Assembly: GCF_000720115.1 (NCBI RefSeq)
Contig: NZ_JOIR01000001.1
Coordinates: 1 to 64,000, forward strand
DNA length: 64,000 nucleotides
Direction of reading: 5' to 3'
Source: Streptomyces sp. NRRL F-2580
Lineage (GTDB): Bacteria > Actinomycetota > Actinomycetes > Streptomycetales > Streptomycetaceae
The first letter of the stretch is position 1. Each line of letters begins with the position of its first letter. Position numbers and translations under genes: made by a program. Below are positions 1-9,677 of this stretch, piece by piece. The notes beneath the pieces are model-generated. The model searched no databases. It was not told the DNA's origin and worked only from the letters and a program-made list of their open reading frames with translations.

Positions 1-120
1 AGACGTCGCAATCCACACCGAACCCGGAAGGCCCTCACTCGTTCAAGATCCCTCAGCCGAGACCTGCATCACCCGTCCACAACCTCCCTGGACAGAACAT
101 CTAGGCCGTCTCCACCCAGG

Positions 121-140
121 CCCTGTCCGCCCGGGCAGGG
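121..140 (-). terminator. Hairpin downstream of the pseudouridine synthase gene
   Basis: The bases at 121-128 and 133-140 pair into an 8-bp stem (one G-T pair) around a GCCC loop, directly after the stop codon of the leftward gene ending at 143. There is no clear U tract, as is common for Streptomyces terminators. Bases 1-120 show no supported gene. Confidence 0.5.
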
Positions 141-142
141 GG

Positions 143-1102
143 CTAGGGGCCGGCCTCCCAGGCCGCGCGGTCGTCCCAGGCCTGGAGGGTGCGGCCGCTC
201 TCGAAGCGGTGGACGGCGCCGGTGACCGGATCGGTGAACTCCAGGACCCGGGCCAGCAGCTGCAGGGGTCGGCGGTAGTCGTCCGGGGCCGGATCGGTCA
301 CTTCCGGATACACCGGATCGCCCAGGATCGGCAGGCCCAGGCCGTTCATGTGCACGCGCAGCTGATGGGTGCGTCCGGTGCGCGGGGTCAGCCGGTAGCG
401 GCCCAGGTCCCCCCGGGTGCCGGTCAGTTCGATCAGGCTCTCGGCGTTGGGTTCGGCGCCCGGGACCTCGGTCGCCGCGATCACCCCGCGGGCCTTCTCG
501 ATGCGGCTGCGGACCGTGCGCGGCAGGGCGAGCGCCGGGTCGTGGACCGCCAGGGCCTCGTACTCCTTGTGGACCTCGCGCCGCTGGAAGAGCAGCTGGT
601 ACGCACCGCGGTCCTCGGGCCGGATGCTGAACATCACCAGGCCGGCCGTCAGCCGGTCCAGGCGGTGCGCCGGGCTGAGCGCGGGCAGGTCCAGCTCCTC
701 GCGGAGCCGGGCCAGGGCGGTCTCGGTGATGTGGCTGCCGCGCGGGGTGGTCGCCAGGAAGTGCGGCTTGTCCACGACCAGCAGGTGCGGGTCCCGGTGG
801 ACGACGCGGATCGCGAAGGGCACCGGAGGCTCGGGCTCCATGTCCCGGTGGAACCACAGGTAGCCGCCCGGCTCGTACGGGTCCCGGGCGTGCAGGACCC
901 GCCCGCCGGGCCCGAGCACCCGGCCGGCCGCCAGCAGGCGCGCGATGGAATCGGCGCCGCGGGTGCCGGCGTAGCGGTCGGCGAGGTAGCCGCCGAGGTC
1001 CGGCCAGATCCCGTCCGGGTCGGGCGGCAGCCGCAGCCGGACCGGGTCGATGCCGGCCCGCTGGGGGAGGGGCGAGGGGGGTGCCTGGGCTCTGCGTCTC
1101 AT
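143..1102 (-). CDS. RluA-family 23S rRNA/tRNA pseudouridine synthase
   Basis: This 319-residue cytoplasmic enzyme belongs to the RluA family, which isomerises specific uridines in rRNA or tRNA to pseudouridine. The family signature HRLDR is at residues 146-150, and Asp149 is the catalytic aspartate. A further conserved stretch, RTGRTHQLRVH, lies towards the C-terminus. The first 90 residues fit the S4-like N-terminal region of actinobacterial members. The length is normal and no lesion is seen. It begins at ATG 1102 and ends near a hairpin at 121-140. The exact target uridine cannot be inferred from sequence. A 31-codon reading frame lies 20 bases upstream on the same strand and might be co-transcribed. 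Confidence 0.93.
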   Translation of the reverse strand: MRRRAQAPPSPLPQRAGIDPVRLRLPPDPDGIWPDLGGYLADRYAGTRGADSIARLLAAGRVLGPGGRVLHARDPYEPGGYLWFHRDMEPEPPVPFAIRVVHRDPHLLVVDKPHFLATTPRGSHITETALARLREELDLPALSPAHRLDRLTAGLVMFSIRPEDRGAYQLLFQRREVHKEYEALAVHDPALALPRTVRSRIEKARGVIAATEVPGAEPNAESLIELTGTRGDLGRYRLTPRTGRTHQLRVHMNGLGLPILGDPVYPEVTDPAPDDYRRPLQLLARVLEFTDPVTGAVHRFESGRTLQAWDDRAAWEAGP

Positions 1103-1121
1103 CGGGGGACAGGCTATGCGG

Positions 1122-1217
1122 CTACTGCTGGGTGAAGGTGCCCAGGTGCTCGGCGTCGAGGTACTCGACGCGGAGGGTGCCGTCGGCGAAGAACACCGCG
1201 GTGCGGCCGACCGCCAT
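1122..1217 (-). CDS. Possible 31-residue small protein
   Basis: A short frame begins at ATG 1217 and encodes 31 residues starting MAVGRTAVFF and ending LGTFTQQ. It lies 20 bases upstream of the pseudouridine synthase gene on the same strand. The open frame extends further upstream only through the GC-rich tandem repeat, where the translation (Pro/Gly/Ser/Arg) looks non-coding, so the internal ATG is preferred. The mix of Phe, Val, Tyr and Glu resembles a folded beta-rich peptide more than random GC-rich translation. I do not recognise a family and infer no function. Confidence 0.35.
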   Translation of the reverse strand: MAVGRTAVFFADGTLRVEYLDAEHLGTFTQQ

Positions 1218-1250
1218 CGTCCTGCCGGACGGGTGGGAGCGCGCGGCCTG

Positions 1251-1306
1251 GCTCCCGCCGGGTGGCTCCCGCCGGGTGGCTCCCGCCGGGTGGCTCCCGC
1301 CGGGCT
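1251..1306. repeat. Four tandem copies of a 14-bp GC-rich unit
   Basis: Units of GCTCCCGCCGGGTG start at 1251, 1265, 1279 and 1293. The first three are identical and the last differs at its end. The array lies between the 31-codon frame and a dispersed intergenic repeat, and has no obvious coding role. The 14-bp period is not a multiple of three, which argues against its being a coding repeat. Confidence 0.85.
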
Positions 1307-1353
1307 GGCGGGTGCCTGGCGGCGGGTGCGTGTGCGGGTGCGGCGCCGCTGCT

Positions 1354-1440
1354 GGGGCTCCGCCCCAGACCCCGCGCCTCAAACGCCGGCGGGGCTGGAT
1401 TGCCCCCGGCGGGGCTGGATTCGCCGGCGGGGCTGGGCTT
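1354..1440. repeat. Dispersed intergenic GC-rich repeat, copy 1
   Basis: The stretch starts with the self-complementary GGGGCTCCGCCCC, continues through a CCCCGCGCCTCAA segment and ends in CGCCGGCGGGGCTGGA. The last part is then partly repeated twice more up to 1440. The same compound element occurs three times at 6990-7247, once inverted. From general knowledge, this kind of element is abundant between genes in Streptomyces. It could act in termination or be a passive repeat. Confidence 0.8.
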
Positions 1441-1452
1441 GCCCCCGGAGGG

Positions 1453-2292
1453 TTACGCCGCTGCGGCGTGGTCCTGTTCGGCTTCGATCGTGGCGTTCCA
1501 GTCGCGCTTGATCGCGCGCCAGCCCTCGTCCGTTTCGCCCAGGCGCCAGTAGCCCGAGATCGAGAGGCGTTCGCGGGGGATGCCGCGTTCGAGGCGGAGG
1601 TGGCGGCGGAGGTCCTTGACGAAGCCGGCCTCGCCGTGGACGAAGGCGTGGACGTCCGTGGAGGGGAACTCCAGGGCGGTGACCGCCTCCACCAGGGCCT
1701 CGCCGATGGGGCGGCCGGCGCGGTGGAGCCAGACCGGGACGACGCCGTCCGGGGTGGCGACCTTCAGCTCGTCCTCCGGGCCCTCGATCTCCACGAAGGC
1801 GTGGACGCGCGCGCCCCTCGGCATCCGCTCCATCGCCGCGGCGATCGCCGGCAGCGCGCTCTCGTCGCCGACCAGGAGGTGCCAGGCGGCCTTCGGGTCC
1901 GGGGCGTAGGCGCCGCCGGGGCCGAGGAAGTGCACGCGCTCGCCCGGCTGCACCCGCGCCGCCCAGGGGCCGGCCACGCCCTCGTCGCCGTGGACGACGA
2001 AGTCGAGGGTCAGCTCCAGCTGCGTCGGGTCCCAGCTGCGTACGGTGTACGCGCGCTGGCGCGGCCACTGCGCCCGCGGGAAGTGCGCGCGGATCTCCTC
2101 CAAGTCCCAGGGCTCGGGATAGGCGACGCCTGCCGGGGGGAACAGGATCTTGACGTAATGGTCGGTGTACTCGCCCGCGCCGAATTCCGCCAGGCGCTCA
2201 CCGCCCAGCACGAGCCGCACCATGTGCGGCGAGAGCCGCTCGGTGCGTACGACGACGGCGGTGCCGACGGTGCGGGCGCGTCCTTCTGCCAC
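1453..2292 (-). CDS. Siderophore-interacting FAD-binding protein (ViuB/SIP family)
   Basis: The 279-residue protein is a siderophore-interacting flavoprotein, a family that reduces ferric siderophores in the cytoplasm to release iron. Residues 10-125 form the FAD-binding barrel, with the flavin motif RAYTVR at 80-85. Residues 125-260 form the NAD(P)H-binding/SIP domain, with LLVGDESALPAI and a GEAGFVKDLRRHL segment near the end. It starts at ATG 2292. An IdeR/DmdR-type iron box lies just upstream at 2316-2337, so iron repression of this gene is likely. It stands alone, because the upstream exonuclease gene starts at 3265 and ends at 2342, beyond the iron box. Confidence 0.93.
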   Translation of the reverse strand: MAEGRARTVGTAVVVRTERLSPHMVRLVLGGERLAEFGAGEYTDHYVKILFPPAGVAYPEPWDLEEIRAHFPRAQWPRQRAYTVRSWDPTQLELTLDFVVHGDEGVAGPWAARVQPGERVHFLGPGGAYAPDPKAAWHLLVGDESALPAIAAAMERMPRGARVHAFVEIEGPEDELKVATPDGVVPVWLHRAGRPIGEALVEAVTALEFPSTDVHAFVHGEAGFVKDLRRHLRLERGIPRERLSISGYWRLGETDEGWRAIKRDWNATIEAEQDHAAAA

Positions 2293-2315
2293 GGTGTCTC
2301 CCCTGACTCCCCTGA

Positions 2316-2337
2316 AACTTAGCCTTACCTAAGTTAG
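2316..2337 (-). promoter_or_regulatory. Iron box (DtxR/IdeR/DmdR-type operator)
   Basis: AACTTAG at 2316-2322 and CTAAGTT at 2329-2335 form a perfect inverted repeat with a 6-base spacer. Read on the minus strand, the 19 bases from 2337 to 2319 closely follow the actinobacterial iron-box consensus TTAGGTTAGGCTAACCTAA. The site lies 24-45 bases before the start codon of the siderophore-interacting protein, so repression by an iron-loaded DtxR-family protein is inferred. Confidence 0.8.
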
Positions 2338-2341
2338 CACC

Positions 2342-3265
2342 TCAGCGGAGCAGTGCACCGCTCAGCCGGGAGACTGCTCCACCGAGACCCCACCGATGGG
2401 CTAGGGCCTCCACCAGTTCCGGCTGCGCGGGGGCCGTCGGAAGGGCCGGATCGAACGGCGGCAGCGGCACGTCCGAGGCCACCTGGACCACCTTCGGGGC
2501 AACCGCCAGATACGGTCGGGACTCGTCCAGCCGCTTGCGCTGAGCGGGGGTCAGCTTCGACTTCGGGTCGTCGACCGCCGCGATGATCCCGGCCAGGCTG
2601 CCGTACGCGTCGAGGAGCTTGGCGGCCGTCTTCTCGCCGATGCCGGGAACGCCCGGCAGGCCGTCGCTCGGGTCCCCGCGCAGCAGCGCCAGGTCGGCGT
2701 ATCCGGGGCCGTCGACACCGTACTTCTCGCGCAGCCAGGCCTCGTCGGTCACCTGGAGGGTGCCGACGCCCTTCAGGGGGTACAGGACCCGGCGCTGCCG
2801 GGCGTCGTCCACCAGCTGGTAGAGGTCGCGGTCGCCCGTGACGATGTCCACCGGGCCGTCGGCGCGGGCCGTCAGCGTGCCGATCACGTCGTCCGCCTCG
2901 TACCCGGCGACGCCCACCCGGGCGATGCCGAAGGCGTCCAGCGCCGTCTCGATGATGGGGACCTGGGGGGCGAGCGTGTCCGGGGTCTCCTCGACGTCGG
3001 GTCCGCTCTCGGTCTCCTCGGCGACCCGGTGGGCCTTGTAGGAGGGGATCAGCTCCACCCGCCAGTGCGGCCGCCAGTCGGCGTCCATGCACGCGACCAG
3101 ATCGTCCGGACGGTGGTCCTGCACGAGCCGGCCGATGAAGTCGAGCAGCCCGCGCACCGCGTTGACCGGAGTGCCGTCGGGGGCCCTCACGGACTCCGGC
3201 ACGCCGAAGTAGGCGCGGTAGTAGAGGGAGGCGGTGTCCAGGAGCATCAGGCGTCGTGTCGTCAC
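2342..3265 (-). CDS. 5'-3' exonuclease (PolA N-terminal domain-like)
   Basis: The protein has 307 residues if started at GTG 3265, or 301 from ATG 3247. It is a stand-alone version of the 5' nuclease domain of DNA polymerase I, which cuts flap structures and removes primers. Visible family features are the N-terminal LMLLDTASLYYRAYF, the metal-binding EADDVIGTL, TGDRDLYQLVDD, and the helix-hairpin-helix GVPGIGEKTAAKLL. No polymerase domain follows, as expected for the small actinobacterial paralogue that exists beside full-length polA. The stop codon at 2342-2344 lies only five bases past the iron box of the neighbouring gene. The longer open frame upstream of 3265 lacks coding character. Confidence 0.92.
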   Translation of the reverse strand: MTTRRLMLLDTASLYYRAYFGVPESVRAPDGTPVNAVRGLLDFIGRLVQDHRPDDLVACMDADWRPHWRVELIPSYKAHRVAEETESGPDVEETPDTLAPQVPIIETALDAFGIARVGVAGYEADDVIGTLTARADGPVDIVTGDRDLYQLVDDARQRRVLYPLKGVGTLQVTDEAWLREKYGVDGPGYADLALLRGDPSDGLPGVPGIGEKTAAKLLDAYGSLAGIIAAVDDPKSKLTPAQRKRLDESRPYLAVAPKVVQVASDVPLPPFDPALPTAPAQPELVEALAHRWGLGGAVSRLSGALLR

Positions 3266-3409
3266 GGACACGATGATGCCGCAAGCCCCGGTACGGACCG
3301 TGAGCGGTCGGGTACGGGAAGGGCCGTGCTCGCGAAACAGGGGGCGGTTGCTGCGTAAGGTGCTTACAGCACACCGATGTGCGACGGACATGGGGAGGGC
3401 AGCCCCGAC

Positions 3410-4078
3410 ATGAACGACAGGGACGGCACCGACGGTACGGACGGTACGGACGGTACGGACGGCCTGCGCGACAAGCTGACCGACAGGGACGAGAAGAGCA
3501 AGGACAAGGACGGCAAGGAGCCGCTGCGCGTGGGAGTCGCCGTGCGCAAGCGGCGCCGCGCGCTGCACCTCACGCTGGCCGCCGTGTCGGCGCGCAGCGG
3601 CCTGTCGGTGCCCTTCCTGAGCCAGATAGAGAACGAGCGGGCCCGGCCCAGCATGCGGTCCCTGGAGCGGGTCGCGGACGCGCTGGAGACCACGGCCGTG
3701 GAGCTGCTGGCCGCCTCCGACACCGCGCGCACCGTGGACCTCGTACGGGCCGGCGACGAGTCCGGGCTGGGCCCGGTCCACGGCGTACGGCCCCTCGTGC
3801 GCGGGCACCACCAACTGCACGCGCTGGAGTTCACCGGGGACCAGGACGCCGGCCGCGAGTACCAGCACCGCAACGACGAACTGATGTACGTGGTCGAGGG
3901 CGCCTGCCAGGTGGAGGCGGAGGGGCGGGCGTACCGGCTGGAGAGCGGGGACGCGCTGTTCCTGTCCGGGGGCGTGCGCCACCGCTGGCGGGCCGTCACC
4001 GAGGACACCCGGCTCCTGGTGGTCGCGGTGGGCGAGCACATCCACGCCACCTCCGAGCCGCCCTCGCCCGAGCACTGA
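3410..4078 (+). CDS. XRE-family regulator with C-terminal cupin domain
   Basis: The 222-residue regulator has a helix-turn-helix domain (residues about 45-105, with LAAVSARSGLSVPFLSQIENERARPS) followed by a small cupin domain (about 145-215, with HRNDELMYVVEGACQVEAEG). This arrangement is typical of SinR/PuuR-type repressors whose cupin senses a small molecule. The N-terminus is polar, with a DGT tripeptide repeat encoded by identical 9-bp units at 3431-3457. ATG 3410 is chosen because a GGGAGG ribosome site lies at about 3393-3398. The stop is 4 bases before the metal-receptor gene, so the two are probably one operon and the regulator may control it. The ligand is unknown. Confidence 0.88.
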   Translation: MNDRDGTDGTDGTDGTDGLRDKLTDRDEKSKDKDGKEPLRVGVAVRKRRRALHLTLAAVSARSGLSVPFLSQIENERARPSMRSLERVADALETTAVELLAASDTARTVDLVRAGDESGLGPVHGVRPLVRGHHQLHALEFTGDQDAGREYQHRNDELMYVVEGACQVEAEGRAYRLESGDALFLSGGVRHRWRAVTEDTRLLVVAVGEHIHATSEPPSPEH

Positions 4079-4082
4079 GCCG

Positions 4083-4799
4083 GTGCGCGTCGTCTCGCTG
4101 GTGCCCTCGCTGACGGAGGCGGTGGCGGTGAGCGCCCCCGGCCTGCTGGCCGGGGTCACGGACTGGTGCACGCACCCCGCCGACCTCGGGGACGCGGTGC
4201 GGATCGGGGGGACGAAGAACCCCGACGTACGGAGGATCGCGGAGCTGCGCCCCGACCTGGTCATCGCCAACGAGGAGGAGAACCGGGCCCCGGACCTCGC
4301 GGCCCTGCGGGCGGCCGGGCTGGAGGTGCTGGTCACCGAGGTACGGGACCTCCCGCAGGCGCTGCGGGAGCTGGACCGGGTGCTGGTGGGGGCGCTGGGG
4401 CTGACGAGGCCGGGGTGGCTGGCGGACGCGGAGCGCGCGTGGGCCCGGGCGGAGCCGGTCGGAGCGCTCACCGCTTTCGTGCCGATCTGGCGGCGGCCGT
4501 GGATGGTGCTGGGGCGGGACACCTTCGCGGGGGACCTGCTGGCGCGGCTGGGCGTCCGCAACGCGTACGCCGGGCACCCGGAGCGGTATCCGCGCGTTCC
4601 CGTGGAGGAGCTCGCGGCGGCCGGCTGCGATCTGGTGGTGCTCCCGGACGAGCCGTACCGCTTCACGGCCGAGGACGGGCCGGAGGCCTTCCCGGGCCTG
4701 CCCGCCGCCCTGCTCAGCGGCCGTCACCTCACTTGGTACGGGCCTTCGCTGGCCGAGGCCCCGGCAGTACTGGCCGAGGCCCTGCGGGCGGCCCGCTGA
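4083..4799 (+). CDS. Helical-backbone metal receptor (BtuF/Peripla_BP_2-like), cytosolic
   Basis: The 238-residue protein resembles the substrate-binding proteins of cobalamin and siderophore ABC importers. It opens with VSLVPSLTEAV and contains GVTDWCTHPADL, VRIGGTKNPDVRRIAELRPDLVIAN and a C-terminal lobe with GRDTFAGDLLARLGVRNAYA. It has neither a signal peptide nor a lipobox, and no permease or ATPase lies nearby, so it is probably cytoplasmic rather than an importer component. GTG 4083 follows the regulator's stop by 4 bases, which indicates translational coupling. Cobalamin, haem or a ferric compound are possible ligands, but the sequence does not decide between them. Confidence 0.82.
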   Translation: MRVVSLVPSLTEAVAVSAPGLLAGVTDWCTHPADLGDAVRIGGTKNPDVRRIAELRPDLVIANEEENRAPDLAALRAAGLEVLVTEVRDLPQALRELDRVLVGALGLTRPGWLADAERAWARAEPVGALTAFVPIWRRPWMVLGRDTFAGDLLARLGVRNAYAGHPERYPRVPVEELAAAGCDLVVLPDEPYRFTAEDGPEAFPGLPAALLSGRHLTWYGPSLAEAPAVLAEALRAAR

Positions 4800-4838
4800 G
4801 CCGTGCGCAGGGCCCGTCGGGCCTCGGTCAGCGCCCGG

Positions 4839-5954
<1,116 letters not shown>

Positions 5955-6009
5955 GGACCCAGCCTCGCGCCGGGGCGGGCGGCGCGGCAGAGGTCATCTC
6001 CCTATGAGG

Positions 6010-6028
6010 CCATAAACTGATGTTATGG
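6010..6028. promoter_or_regulatory. Inverted repeat overlapping the LysR start codon
   Basis: CCATAA (6010-6015) and TTATGG (6023-6028) form a perfect 6-bp inverted repeat with a 7-base spacer. The right arm covers the ATG at 6025. The AT-rich content is unusual here and the position suits a LysR autoregulatory operator for the divergent transporter/LysR pair. Assignment as an operator is inferred. Confidence 0.45.
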
Positions 6029-6948
6029 GTAATGAGGAGTGGGTTCCGCTGGCGCACCGGGTGCCGGACCTGGGCGCGCTGGAACTGCTGCTCGCGGTCG
6101 CGCGGGTCGGCAGCCTGAGCGCCGCCGCCCGGCGGCTGGGCATCACGCAGCCCGCGGCGAGCAGCCGGATCCGGGCGATGGAGACGCGGCTCGGGGTGGC
6201 CCTGGTGGACCGTTCGCCGCGGGGGTCGACGCTGACGGCCGAGGGCGCGCTGGTCACGGACTGGGCCCGACGGGTGGTGGAGGCGGCGGAGGCCTTCGAC
6301 GCCGGCGCGCAGGCCCTGCGGGGTCGGCGGGATTCGCGGCTGCGGGTGGCCGCCAGCATGACGATCGCGGAGTACCTGCTGCCGGGGTGGCTGATCGCGC
6401 TGCGCGGGGAACGGCCCGACACGGCGGTGTCCCTGCACGCCGGGAACTCGGCGGTCGTCGCCGAACGGGTCCTCACGCACGAGGCCGACCTCGGCTTCGT
6501 GGAGGGGCTGACGGTGCCGGAGGGACTGGACTCGGCGGTGATCGCGCAGGACCGGCTGGTGGTGGCGGTGGCGCCGGGGCACGCGTGGGCGCGGCGCTCG
6601 CGGGGGGTCGGGGCGGCGGAACTGGCCGCGATGCCGCTGATCCTGCGGGAACGGGGGTCGGGGACGCGGCAGGTCCTGGACGCCGCGCTGGCCGGGAGCG
6701 GGGGGCTGGCCGCGCCGCTGCTGGAACTGGCCTCGACCACCGCGGTCAAGGCGGCGGCGCTGAGCGGTGCGGGGCCGTGCGTCCTGTCGGAGCTGGCGGT
6801 GGGGGACGAACTGGCGGCGCGGCGGCTGGTGGAGGTGCCGGTGGCCGGTGCGGCGCTGGGGCGGGCCCTGCGTGCCGTCTGGCCCACGGGCTCCCGCCCG
6901 GCGGGGCCGGCCCGCGACCTCCTGTCGCTGACGCGCGGCCAGTCCTGA
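6025..6948 (+). CDS. LysR-family transcriptional regulator
   Basis: The 307-residue protein has the standard LysR layout. A winged helix-turn-helix covers residues about 15-75 (LGALELLLAVARVGSLSAAARRL then ITQPAASSRIRAMETRLGVAL). An effector-binding domain covers about 95-300, with the hinge-proximal VAASMTIAEYLLPGWL. It is transcribed divergently from the TDT transporter and probably regulates it and itself. No Shine-Dalgarno sequence precedes ATG 6025. With a weak -10-like CATAAA at 6011-6016, the message could be leaderless. The effector is unknown, although an organic acid would suit the transporter family. Confidence 0.9.
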   Translation: MGNEEWVPLAHRVPDLGALELLLAVARVGSLSAAARRLGITQPAASSRIRAMETRLGVALVDRSPRGSTLTAEGALVTDWARRVVEAAEAFDAGAQALRGRRDSRLRVAASMTIAEYLLPGWLIALRGERPDTAVSLHAGNSAVVAERVLTHEADLGFVEGLTVPEGLDSAVIAQDRLVVAVAPGHAWARRSRGVGAAELAAMPLILRERGSGTRQVLDAALAGSGGLAAPLLELASTTAVKAAALSGAGPCVLSELAVGDELAARRLVEVPVAGAALGRALRAVWPTGSRPAGPARDLLSLTRGQS

Positions 6949-6989
6949 CGGCTCCCGCCCGGGGGTGGACCGCGTGCTGCCCGGCTGCT

Positions 6990-7247
6990 GGGGCTCCGCC
7001 CCGCACCCCGTGCCTCAATCGCCGGCGGGGCTGGATCTGCCCGCCTGAGTCACACGTGCGGGCACAAGAACCGGGGCTCCGCCCCCCACCCCGCGCCTCA
7101 ATCGCCGGCGGGGCTGGAATTGCCCTGCGGGCAATCCAGCCGCGCCTGGCGGATGGCATGAGCCGAATCCAGCGTCGCCGGGGTTTGGGGCGGGACCACC
7201 CAGCCCCGCCGGCATTTGAGGCGCGGGGGTTCGGGGGGCAGGGCCCC
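6990..7247. repeat. Cluster of three dispersed intergenic repeat copies (one inverted)
   Basis: The 340-base gap 6949-7288 holds no gene and consists largely of this cluster. Two direct copies begin at 6990 and 7073 with GGGGCTCCGCCCC and run through CCTCAATCGCCGGCGGGGCTGGA-like ends. An inverted, partly diverged copy occupies 7200-7247. A short perfect hairpin, ATTGCCC/GGGCAAT, lies at 7119-7135 between them. The head-to-head arrangement would let the transcript fold into long stems, so the cluster may terminate transcription from both sides. Confidence 0.82.
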
Positions 7248-7288
7248 CGCACCGGCGCCGCACCGGCACACCCGCCCGTCGGCGGCGG

Positions 7289-8002
7289 TCAGGGGACCGG
7301 GACCGGGAGGGGGGCGCGGGCTTGGGCGGCCTCGATCAGGGAGGCCATGACGCGGGTGTCCCTGTCCCGTTCCGGGTGCCACTGGACGCCCAGGATCCAG
7401 CGGTCGGGGTCGGGGACCTCGATCGCCTCCACCGTGCCGTCCAGCGCGTGGGCCGATACGACCAGGCCGCGGCCCAGGCGGTCCACGGCCTGGTGGTGGT
7501 AGGTCGGGACCTGTGCCTCCTCCGGGACCAGTTCCGCGTACCGGGTGCCCGGGACCGGGCGGACCGGGTGCCAGGACGTGCCGCCCGGTGCGTCGACGTG
7601 GCCGTCGATGTGCTGGATCAGCGTGCCGCCGAGGGCCACGTTCAGCGCCTGCATGCCCCGGCAGATGCCGAGCAGGGGCGTGTCGGAGTCGAGCGCGGCC
7701 GCGATCAGGGCCAGTTCCCAGTGGTCGCGGACCGTCGCGGGGGCACCCGTACGGGGGTCGCGCGCGGCGCCGTAGTGGACCGGGTCCACGTCCGGGCCGC
7801 CCGCGACCACCAGGCCGTCCACCCGGCTCAGCACCTCCGCCGCCGACCCCGGTTCGTCCGGCGGGAGCAGCACGGCCGCGCCGCCCGCCGCCTGGACGAG
7901 TTCGTAGTACCCGGTCGGTACGAGGGACGTCGGGAGGTCCCACACCCCGTAGCGGGTGGATTCCTCGACGTAGGTGGTGATGCCGATGAGCGGCCTGGGC
8001 AC
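7289..8002 (-). CDS. Class I glutamine amidotransferase-fold gamma-glutamyl hydrolase (PuuD-like)
   Basis: The 237-residue enzyme has the gamma-glutamyl-gamma-aminobutyrate hydrolase fold. The nucleophile is Cys114 in LLGICRGMQAL, and the His/Glu pair is His209/Glu211 in GVQWHPE. Family members cleave gamma-glutamyl amides to release glutamate. It starts at GTG 8002, behind an AGGAGG-like site, 45 bases downstream of the permease gene on the same strand, so the two form an operon. Next to a GlnA4-like ligase and two dehydrogenases, it probably performs the last step of a gamma-glutamylated amine pathway by hydrolysing the oxidised gamma-glutamyl product. The substrate is inferred from context alone. 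Confidence 0.88.
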   Translation of the reverse strand: MPRPLIGITTYVEESTRYGVWDLPTSLVPTGYYELVQAAGGAAVLLPPDEPGSAAEVLSRVDGLVVAGGPDVDPVHYGAARDPRTGAPATVRDHWELALIAAALDSDTPLLGICRGMQALNVALGGTLIQHIDGHVDAPGGTSWHPVRPVPGTRYAELVPEEAQVPTYHHQAVDRLGRGLVVSAHALDGTVEAIEVPDPDRWILGVQWHPERDRDTRVMASLIEAAQARAPLPVPVP

Positions 8003-8047
8003 GTTCGTTACCTCCAGCAGGGGGCAGGGCAGGGCAGGAACAGGGTT

Positions 8048-9529
<1,482 letters not shown>

Positions 9530-9548
9530 CGTGCGCTCCTGCCTCAGG

Positions 9549-9573
9549 GCAATGGTTGTGGGGCGTACCTTTG
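9549..9573 (-). promoter_or_regulatory. Putative GntR-regulator operator upstream of the permease gene
   Basis: This 25-base site reads GCAATGGTT-N8-TACCTT-N-G. It matches 17 of 25 positions of the site at 10446-10470 and lies 20 bases upstream of the permease start codon. The outer parts form an imperfect inverted repeat (AATGGT/ACCTT). The shared presence in both promoter regions of the amine locus suggests a common regulator, most likely the GntR protein encoded at 9678-10424. Confidence 0.6.
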
Positions 9574-9677
9574 CTCTTGTGGAGTGGAGAGCGCAAGACC
9601 TCTGCGTTAAACAGAAGTTACGAAACCCTCCCGGGCCCCCCGTTCCGGTTCCGCTCCCGGCCCCCTTCCGGATCCGC

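Noticed and set aside
3422..3457. Repeated 9-bp units in the regulator gene as a regulatory iteron
   Set aside because: They are in frame and encode a polar DGT repeat at the protein N-terminus, so a coding explanation suffices.
3364..4050. Ser/Thr-rich frame antisense to the cupin regulator
   Set aside because: Composition is typical of a frame-shifted shadow, with no motif or ribosome site.
6949..7288. Insertion-sequence remnant in the repeat-rich gap
   Set aside because: There is no transposase-like frame, no terminal inverted repeat pair with target duplication; the copies look like dispersed intergenic repeats.
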